NCBI GenBank assembly: GCA_038043305.1 | Contig: JBBTCG010000174.1 | Location: forward strand, 1-7,755 | DNA: 7,755 nucleotides | Direction of reading: 5' to 3' | Source of the DNA: JACRCE01 sp038043305 | GTDB lineage: Bacteria > Desulfobacterota > GWC2-55-46 | Shown here: piece by piece, positions 1 to 5,707 of the stretch | Layout of the letters: the number at the start of each line of letters is the position of its first letter | Position numbering within the stretch: the stretch's first letter is position 1 | Translations under genes and position numbers: made by a program | The notes under the pieces: model-generated | What the model saw: only the letters and a program-made list of their open reading frames with translations | Database searches by the model: none | Told to the model about the DNA's origin: nothing

Positions 1-17
1 ACCCCCAACCCCCTAAA

Positions 18-69
18 TCCCCCTTGTCAGGGGGACTTTATCAGGGGGACTTTATCAGGGGGACTTTTA
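18..69. repeat. Small palindrome overlapping a 14-bp tandem array
   Basis: Positions 18-24 (TCCCCCT) and 29-35 (AGGGGGA) form a perfect 7-bp inverted repeat around a 4-nt loop. The right arm then begins a tandem array of the unit TCAGGGGGACTTTA at 27-40, 41-54 and 55-69, the last copy having one extra T. The unit length is not a multiple of three, and nothing suggests that the array is translated. It looks like a dispersed intergenic palindrome whose right half has expanded by slippage or unequal exchange. The element may continue upstream of the window, since the first bases are also C-rich. Confidence 0.8.
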
Positions 70-100
70 CGGTCACGGTTCACGGTCACGGTTCACGGTC
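69..100. repeat. 13-bp tandem repeat just upstream of the HIT gene
   Basis: The unit ACGGTCACGGTTC occurs at 69-81 and 82-94, followed by a partial unit ACGGTC at 95-100. Each unit is itself built from two near-identical halves (ACGGTC and ACGGTTC). The array ends four bases before the HIT start codon at 105, so it occupies the place where a ribosome binding site or promoter would normally lie. No clear Shine-Dalgarno sequence is left there. Confidence 0.8.
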
Positions 101-104
101 TTTA

Positions 105-584
105 ATGAATCGTCTCTGGGCGCCTTGGAGGGCTGAATACGTGCAGTCAGGTGAAAAGGCCGCGTGCATATTTTGCACTGCGGCGGACAACGCTTCCCCC
201 GGCAATCATGTGCTCTACGCCGGGCCATTGAGCGTCGTGATGATGAATAAATTCCCATACAACAGCGGCCATATCCTTATCGCGCCTGCAAGGCACGTAG
301 GAGACCTGAGCGGCCTCACCGTTGAGGAAGCCGCTGATTCGCACAAGTTGACCGTTGTCTGCCTCAGAGCGCTTTCAAACGTATACAAACCGCACGGCTT
401 CAATATCGGCATGAACCTCGGACGCGCCGCAGGCGCGGGCATCGAAGCTCATCTCCACACGCACGTAGTGCCGAGATGGAACGGGGACGTCAACTTCATG
501 CCGGTGCTCTCCGACGTAAAGGTCATATCTGAGCATATTGACGCGGCTTACGCAAAACTCAAGCCGTTCTTCAGCGGCGTTTAA
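105..584 (+). CDS. HIT-family nucleotide hydrolase/phosphorylase (Ap4A phosphorylase-like)
   Basis: A 159-residue histidine-triad protein. The signature HLHTHVV lies at residues 116-122, inside the block AGAGIEAHLHTHVVPRW; the middle histidine of the triad (H118) is the usual nucleophile or its neighbour in the family. Upstream are a CxxC pair (C21-C24), which in related bacterial HIT proteins can bind zinc, and a conserved N-terminus MNRLWAPWR. The N-terminus together with the WNGDVNFMP block resembles the actinobacterial and deltaproteobacterial Ap4A phosphorylase-type HIT branch. Such proteins cleave dinucleoside polyphosphates or nucleoside phosphoramidates in the cytoplasm. The open frame extends upstream to a TTG at 24, but those 27 codons are tandem-repeat DNA and the family N-terminus begins at ATG 105, so that start was chosen. 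leuS follows 32 nt downstream. The exact substrate cannot be read from sequence. Confidence 0.9.
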   Translation: MNRLWAPWRAEYVQSGEKAACIFCTAADNASPGNHVLYAGPLSVVMMNKFPYNSGHILIAPARHVGDLSGLTVEEAADSHKLTVVCLRALSNVYKPHGFNIGMNLGRAAGAGIEAHLHTHVVPRWNGDVNFMPVLSDVKVISEHIDAAYAKLKPFFSGV

Positions 585-602
585 TCTTTCATTTTATCAT
601 TC

Positions 603-607
603 AGGAG
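603..607 (+). promoter_or_regulatory. Ribosome binding site of leuS
   Basis: AGGAG lies nine bases before the ATG at 617. It is one of the few strong Shine-Dalgarno matches in the window and fixes the leuS start. Confidence 0.75.
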
Positions 608-616
608 CGGAGTCGA

Positions 617-3232
617 ATGGCTTTACAAGCTGAGCCGATCAGATACGACCATGCGGCGATTGAACAACGCTGGCAAACGGTCTGGGAAAAGCACGGCGCG
701 TTTTCCGTCGGGAGCGATCCGTCGAAAAAGAACTATTACGTGCTTGAGATGTTTCCGTATCCGTCCGGCAGGATACACATGGGGCACGTCAGGAACTACT
801 CCATCGGCGACGTGCTTGCGCGTTTTCTGAAGATGCGCGGATTCAACGTGCTTCATCCGATGGGCTGGGATTCGTTCGGCCTCCCCGCCGAGAACGCGGC
901 CATTGCCCACGGCTCTCACCCGGCCAAATGGACTTACGAGAATATCAAGAGCATGAAAAAGCAGTTGAAGCGCATGGGACTCTCTTATGACTGGTCAAGG
1001 GAGGTCGCCACCTGTTCGCCGGACTATTACAGGTGGAACCAGTGGATGTTTCTGAAACTCCTTGAAAAGGGGCTTGCGTACAGGAAGCGTTCAACGGTTA
1101 ATTTCTGCCCCCAATGCGCCACGGTTCTTGCAAACGAGCAGGTTGAAGACGGCCTTTGCTGGAGGTGCTCTTCAAGGGTTGAGATGAAGGAACTGGAACA
1201 GTGGTTCCTAAAGATTACGGCCTACGCCAATGAACTCCTCGACTATACCTATAAACTTCCCGGCTGGCCTGAGAAGGTGCTCTTGATGCAGAGGAACTGG
1301 ATAGGCAGGAGCGTCGGGGCGGACGTGGCCTTCAGGCTGGACGGCTCCGACGAGGTTATTAATATCTTCACGACCCGTCCAGACACGCTTTACGGGGTTA
1401 CCTTCATGAGTTTGGCCGCGGCTCATCCTCTGCTTGATAAGATTACGGCTAAGGATTCTCGCTCAGCGGTCGCCTCTTTCGCCGCAAGGGTCAGCGCCGA
1501 GGTCAACAACCGGGGTTCAAGGGAAGCCGATGTTAAAAAAGAGGGCGTCTTCACCGGCGCATGGTGCATCAATCCGCTCAACGAAGCAAGGGTTCCGGTC
1601 TACGCCGCGAACTTCGTGTTGATGGGATACGGCACAGGCGCGGTCATGGCCGTTCCGGCTCATGACCAGAGGGACTTCGAGTTCGCAAAGGAGTACGGCA
1701 TCCCGATCAAGGTCGTCATAAACCCGCCCGGCAAGACGCTTGACCCGGCAACGATGAAAGAGGCTTATGTTGCTGAAGGCGTGATGGCTGATTCGGACAG
1801 GTTTACCGGCATGGAAAACTTGGAAGCCCTGCCGCTTATCGTGAAACTCCTTGAAGCAAAGGGCGCGGGGAGACCCACGACAAACTACAAGCTGCGCGAC
1901 TGGGGCATATCGCGCCAGAGGTACTGGGGTTGCCCCATACCGATAATCCACTGCGCCTCGTGCGGCGTTCAACCCGTTCCATATCAACAACTGCCGGTCG
2001 TCCTGCCTGAAAACGTAAAGCTCACCGGCATTGGTTCATCGCCGCTTGCCGAATCATCGGAGTTTATTGACGTCAAATGCCCGGAGTGCGGCAGTCCGGC
2101 AAGGCGCGAGACGGACACGATGGATACGTTCGTTGACTCGTCATGGTATTTTCTGCGTTACGCCTCGCCGCATTCGTCCTCGGCGCCGTTCGATAAGAAG
2201 GAGGCCATGCGCTGGATGCCGGTTGATCAGTACATAGGCGGCATCGAGCACGCGGTGCTCCATCTCCTGTATGCGCGGTTTTTCACGAAGGCGCTGCGGG
2301 ATTTGGGTCTGCATGATGTTGACGAGCCGTTTGCCAACCTCCTTACGCAGGGCATGGTCAGGAAGCAAACCCTCAAGTGCCCTGAGCACGGCTTCATCTA
2401 CCCGGAGGAGGCTGTAAACGGCGCATGCGTTCATTGCGGCAAGACGCTTGAAACCGGCGCAATCGAGAAGATGAGCAAGTCCAGAAAGAACGTCATTGAC
2501 CCTGACCGTATAATCGAACGCTACGGCGCGGATACGACAAGGCTTTTTTCGCTCTTTGCGGCTCCGCCTGAAAAAGACCTTGATTGGAGCGAGGACGGCG
2601 TAGAGGGCGCATACAGGTTTCTCGGCAGGGTCTGGAGGCTAATCGTCGAGAATATCGGCGTCCTCAACTCATGCAAGCCTTTTGACCCGGCAAGCGGACT
2701 GCCGGGGAGCGAAGATGCTCTAAAGCTTCATCAGATAACTCACAGGACAATAAGGAAGGTAACTCAGGACATCGGCGAGCGGTTCCATTTCAATACCGCC
2801 ATAAGCTCCATTATGGAACTTGTGAATGAACTGTATCAGCTCAAGCATTTGCAGGAGGCGCCTGCGCATGAGCATTATAAAGAGACGATAGAGGTTTATA
2901 AGGAGGCCGTCGAGTCAGTCGTTATTCTTTTAAGCCCCTTTGCCCCGCACATATCCGAGGAGCTTTGGAGTATGATCGGGAAGGATGTTCCGCTGTACAA
3001 GAGCGGTTGGCCTGAAGCCTCAACAGAGGCGCTTGTAACCGCCGAGGTCTCTCTTGTGGTGCAGATAAACGGCAAGGTAAGGAGCAAGGTAGTTGCTCCG
3101 GTCAACGCATCCGCCGAGGCGATAAAGGAGTTGGTGATGAATGACGCCAAGTCCGTCGAATGGATTGCAGGCAAGGAGATCAGAAAGTTCGTCTATGTTC
3201 CGAATAAGATAATTAACCTGGTGGTGGGATAA
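617..3232 (+). CDS. leuS: Leucyl-tRNA synthetase
   Basis: A full-length 871-residue class I synthetase (E. coli LeuRS is about 860) that charges tRNA-Leu with leucine in the cytoplasm. The HIGH-type motif is HMGH at residues 54-57, within FPYPSGRIHMGHVRNYS. KMSKS is at 618-622. A zinc-type module is seen at C164/C167 and C181/C184, and further Cys pairs occur in the blocks CASCG, CPECG and CPEH...CVHCG. The CP1 editing domain is intact: TTRPDTLYG at 252-260, with T257 at the position of E. coli T252, and HDQRD at 349-353, with D353 matching the conserved editing aspartate. The C-terminus has the usual anticodon-binding and tRNA-contact blocks (QINGKVRSK). It follows the HIT gene and precedes lptE after 44 nt filled by a palindromic repeat. 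No frameshift or missing catalytic residue is seen. Confidence 0.99.
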   Translation: MALQAEPIRYDHAAIEQRWQTVWEKHGAFSVGSDPSKKNYYVLEMFPYPSGRIHMGHVRNYSIGDVLARFLKMRGFNVLHPMGWDSFGLPAENAAIAHGSHPAKWTYENIKSMKKQLKRMGLSYDWSREVATCSPDYYRWNQWMFLKLLEKGLAYRKRSTVNFCPQCATVLANEQVEDGLCWRCSSRVEMKELEQWFLKITAYANELLDYTYKLPGWPEKVLLMQRNWIGRSVGADVAFRLDGSDEVINIFTTRPDTLYGVTFMSLAAAHPLLDKITAKDSRSAVASFAARVSAEVNNRGSREADVKKEGVFTGAWCINPLNEARVPVYAANFVLMGYGTGAVMAVPAHDQRDFEFAKEYGIPIKVVINPPGKTLDPATMKEAYVAEGVMADSDRFTGMENLEALPLIVKLLEAKGAGRPTTNYKLRDWGISRQRYWGCPIPIIHCASCGVQPVPYQQLPVVLPENVKLTGIGSSPLAESSEFIDVKCPECGSPARRETDTMDTFVDSSWYFLRYASPHSSSAPFDKKEAMRWMPVDQYIGGIEHAVLHLLYARFFTKALRDLGLHDVDEPFANLLTQGMVRKQTLKCPEHGFIYPEEAVNGACVHCGKTLETGAIEKMSKSRKNVIDPDRIIERYGADTTRLFSLFAAPPEKDLDWSEDGVEGAYRFLGRVWRLIVENIGVLNSCKPFDPASGLPGSEDALKLHQITHRTIRKVTQDIGERFHFNTAISSIMELVNELYQLKHLQEAPAHEHYKETIEVYKEAVESVVILLSPFAPHISEELWSMIGKDVPLYKSGWPEASTEALVTAEVSLVVQINGKVRSKVVAPVNASAEAIKELVMNDAKSVEWIAGKEIRKFVYVPNKIINLVVG

Positions 3233-3234
3233 CT

Positions 3235-3271
3235 CCCTCTCCCCTTCGGGGAGAGGGCTGGGGAGAGGGGG
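3235..3271. repeat. CCCTCTCCCC-type inverted repeat in the leuS-lptE gap
   Basis: CCCTCTCCCC (3235-3244) pairs perfectly with GGGGAGAGGG (3248-3257) around a 3-nt TTC loop. The same 10-mer GGGGAGAGGG occurs again at 3260-3269, so the left arm has two possible partners. There is no T-run after the stem, so it is not a classical intrinsic terminator. It starts two bases after the leuS stop and fills nearly the whole gap. A related copy sits inside the second TMTC-like gene at 6318-6369, with the same 9-bp stem arms and a different loop. I recognise the type as one of the short dispersed palindromes found in many bacterial genomes. Confidence 0.85.
3260..3271 (+). promoter_or_regulatory. Repeat-derived ribosome binding region of lptE
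   Basis: The purine-rich right arm of the repeat (GGGGAGAGGGGG) ends five bases before the lptE ATG at 3277 and is the only Shine-Dalgarno-like sequence there. Pairing of the left arm (3235-3244) with 3260-3269 would hide it, while pairing with 3248-3257 would leave it free. This suggests, without proving, an effect of RNA folding on lptE translation. Confidence 0.5.
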
Positions 3272-3276
3272 TTTAT

Positions 3277-3780
3277 ATGACGATTATAAAGAGGGTATGC
3301 GGCATTGTCTTATGCATGGCTCTACTTGCCGGATGCGGGTACCATGTCGCAGGCAAGGGAGGGCAGATGCCGGGAGGCGCAACTGCGGTCTCGATCCCCG
3401 TGTTTGTCAACGAAACCTCAAAGCCGAACATCGAGTCGGTCGTTACAGGCGCATTCGTAGATACCTTTGTCAACACCGTTTCCATAACCGGCTCCGCAGC
3501 CGTAGTTATGAAAGGGGTAATCAAATCTTATGTCCTTACCCCGGTTTCCTACACGAGGAGCGATGTAAATCAGGAGTACAGGCTCACAATAGTAATGGCG
3601 ATTACGCTCTCAAGGGGCGCGGAGACGCTTTGGTCTGCCGAAAATATTACAAACTATAAGGACTTTGCGGTGAATCAAGCGGATGTTACGGCCACCAAGG
3701 AGGCCGAGGACAAAGCGCTTGCCAAGATAGCGTTGGATACCGCGCGTCTCGTGAAGGAAAACATGCTCTCCGGGTTTTAG
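3277..3780 (+). CDS. lptE: LptE-like LPS-assembly outer-membrane lipoprotein
   Basis: A 167-residue lipoprotein. The signal peptide is short and hydrophobic, with a basic start (K5, R6) and a lipobox LAGC ending at C20; lipidation at C20 would anchor it in a membrane. Straight after the cysteine comes GYHVAGKGG, the opening typical of the LptE family (CGYHL...G). It is followed by a segment with VSIPVFVNETSKPNIE and a conserved turn near SYTRSDVNQEYRL, which also fits the family. LptE plugs the LptD barrel and helps to insert lipopolysaccharide into the outer leaflet. The position right after leuS is a common arrangement in Gram-negative bacteria, where holA often follows. Here holA is absent and two TMTC-like genes follow instead. 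LptE sequences diverge widely, so the call rests mainly on the N-terminal motif, the length and the location. Confidence 0.85.
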   Translation: MTIIKRVCGIVLCMALLAGCGYHVAGKGGQMPGGATAVSIPVFVNETSKPNIESVVTGAFVDTFVNTVSITGSAAVVMKGVIKSYVLTPVSYTRSDVNQEYRLTIVMAITLSRGAETLWSAENITNYKDFAVNQADVTATKEAEDKALAKIALDTARLVKENMLSGF

Positions 3781-3834
3781 CGCGTGTACGGCCATCAAAA
3801 CATGAAACCATTTCCGCAACCGCCCGGCTCTTAC

Positions 3835-5688
3835 ATGGAACGCAGGCTTTACTTCATTATCCCGGTCTATCTCGTCATTGGATCCCTGATATACTCCAAC
3901 ATACTCCATGCCCCGTTCGTCTTTGACGACGATATGTACATCGTTAACAATATGCTGATACGCGGCCTCGGCAACTTCGTTGACGTGCCGTGGAACAGGT
4001 ATCTGACGTATCTGACCTTTGCCCTCAATTACGCGGTTTCCGGTTACAACGTATTCGGGTACCATCTTGTGAACGTGCTGGTACATGTTGCCAATGCGGT
4101 TTTTGTATATCTTCTCGTTTCGCTGACCTTCAAAACCCCGGCGATGAAAGACGCGGACGCGCGCGGCGCATTCCTGATAGCCCTTTCAACGTCGTTGATA
4201 TTTCTCGTTCACCCTATGCAGACCCAGACCGTAACGTATACGACACAGAGGTTTGCCTCGCTCACCGCCTTTTTTTATCTCTTGACGATGGCGCTGTACG
4301 CAAGGTGGCGGCTTACCTGTCTTGTGAAGTCATGGCCTGCGAAGTCCGGACGTTTTTTATACGTTGCCGCCATCGTGACCGGCGCGTTAGCCCAACTCAG
4401 CAAGGAAAACGCCTTTACGCTTCCGGCAATGCTTGTCGTTTATGAATTTGCTTTTTTCAACTCAACCACTGAGAGCGGCATCAAGCGCCGTTGTCTTCGT
4501 CTCGCGCCGTTTCTTTTGCTGTTTGCAATAGTGCCGCTGACCGTCATAATGCCTGCGTTTGGCAAGGGCGACGTTGATTATATACGCGGTCTTCAGATGA
4601 CCGAGTTACAAAACCTTTCATCATACGACTACCTTATAACCGAGTTCAGCGTTGTCGTTACATACCTAAGGCTCCTTGTCTGGCCGTTTGGGCTCAGGCT
4701 TTTGTACGAGTATCCGCGTTACACGAGCTTTTTTAACTATGAGGTTATTTTTCCGTTTATCTTCCTTGCCGTTGTTTTTGCATCCGGCGTATACCTTCTG
4801 ATAAGCTCAAGGAGGAGGGGAAGCGTTGCCGGCCTTGTCGTTGGTTTTGGAATATTATGGTTCTTCATAACCATATCGGTTGAGTCGTCCGTAGTGCCCA
4901 TTAAGGACGTGATATTTGAGCACCGGGTATATCTTCCGAGCGCAGGCGTTTTTATGGCCGCCTTTGCCGGATTTTATCACGGTTTTGGCCGGTTGCGGCG
5001 AGGCGGTGCGGCTTATTTTGCAGTAATTGCCGTGCTTGCCGCTCTGTTGTCAATTGCGGCATATCAGCGTAATGCGGTCTGGGCAACCAAGTTGAGTTTG
5101 TGGAAGGATACGGCGGCCAAGGCGCCGAATACCCCGAACGCATACATCAACCTTGGCCTTGCGTACCGCGATATAGGCGCCGTCGCCCTTGCAGAAAAAA
5201 ACTATAGAAAAGCGCTGGAGTTGGACCCTGCCAATGGCGTTGCCGCCGTCAACCTTGCAACCCTTTTGACGGATACGGGGCGTTACGAGGAGGCGCTTTA
5301 TTATAGCCTGCGCCTGCGTGTCGAGACGGTCATCTTCGTGAACCCCTACGTCGCTATCGCCGCGGCATACGCCGGACTTAAACGCTACGACGAGGCAATA
5401 AAAAATTATAAGACCGCCATAAGCCTGGACCCTGACTCTCTGTATGCGCGCCACGGTCTGTCTGTCGTATATTCAATCATCGGTGAAAAGGACAAGGCCG
5501 TTGAGCAGTTGAATGAAGCGCTTAGAATAGACCCGTATCTGCCGGAGGCGCATTATAATCTGGCGCTCCTATACGATGAGATGGGAAAGACCAACGAGGC
5601 CGTATATCACTATGGCGCGGTCTTGAAGGTAAACCCGGACGACCATCCGGCGCGTGAGAGGCTTGAACAGTTAAAGGCGCGCCGGTAA
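3835..5688 (+). CDS. TMTC-like GT-C membrane glycosyltransferase with C-terminal TPRs (paralog A)
   Basis: A 617-residue multi-pass membrane protein. TM1 spans about residues 6-24 and is followed by NAPF-like HAPFVFDDD; the acidic group D31-D33 sits where GT-C enzymes carry their catalytic aspartates in the first outer loop. Further blocks match the eukaryotic and bacterial TMTC family: RYLTYLTFALNY, GYHLVN (75-80), LVHPMQTQ (HP at 126-127) and SSVVPIKDVIFEHRVYLPS (EHR at 362-364). From about residue 433 to 611 come roughly five TPR units, the second degenerate. Family knowledge suggests polyprenyl-phosphate-sugar-dependent transfer to proteins outside the cytoplasm; the sugar and acceptor are unknown. 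The frame is also open from a GTG at 3784 and an ATG at 3802. ATG 3835 was chosen because paralog B starts at the exactly equivalent residue. No upstream Shine-Dalgarno decides between them. Confidence 0.85.
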   Translation: MERRLYFIIPVYLVIGSLIYSNILHAPFVFDDDMYIVNNMLIRGLGNFVDVPWNRYLTYLTFALNYAVSGYNVFGYHLVNVLVHVANAVFVYLLVSLTFKTPAMKDADARGAFLIALSTSLIFLVHPMQTQTVTYTTQRFASLTAFFYLLTMALYARWRLTCLVKSWPAKSGRFLYVAAIVTGALAQLSKENAFTLPAMLVVYEFAFFNSTTESGIKRRCLRLAPFLLLFAIVPLTVIMPAFGKGDVDYIRGLQMTELQNLSSYDYLITEFSVVVTYLRLLVWPFGLRLLYEYPRYTSFFNYEVIFPFIFLAVVFASGVYLLISSRRRGSVAGLVVGFGILWFFITISVESSVVPIKDVIFEHRVYLPSAGVFMAAFAGFYHGFGRLRRGGAAYFAVIAVLAALLSIAAYQRNAVWATKLSLWKDTAAKAPNTPNAYINLGLAYRDIGAVALAEKNYRKALELDPANGVAAVNLATLLTDTGRYEEALYYSLRLRVETVIFVNPYVAIAAAYAGLKRYDEAIKNYKTAISLDPDSLYARHGLSVVYSIIGEKDKAVEQLNEALRIDPYLPEAHYNLALLYDEMGKTNEAVYHYGAVLKVNPDDHPARERLEQLKARR

Positions 5689-5707
5689 AAACATAGCAGG
5701 TTTAAGC

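Noticed and set aside
27..100. CRISPR array
   Set aside because: The repeats are directly abutting 13-14 bp units with no unique spacers.
24..104. N-terminal extension of the HIT protein from a TTG at 24
   Set aside because: These 27 codons are tandem-repeat DNA with 14- and 13-bp units, and the family N-terminus (MNRLWAPWR) begins at ATG 105.
1517..1990. 157-codon open frame antisense to leuS
   Set aside because: It lies wholly opposite an intact leuS, has no recognisable domain and no supporting ribosome binding site; a shadow of the coding strand.
3235..3257. Intrinsic terminator after leuS
   Set aside because: The stem is strong but is followed by a purine-rich stretch and the lptE start, with no T-run.
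3297..3659. Second forward frame inside lptE
   Set aside because: It is out of frame with the lipoprotein that has a clear signal peptide and lipobox, and it shows no domain of its own.
3610..4086. 158-codon antisense frame across the lptE end and the start of paralog A
   Set aside because: It overlaps two well-supported genes and its composition mirrors them; no family motif is seen.
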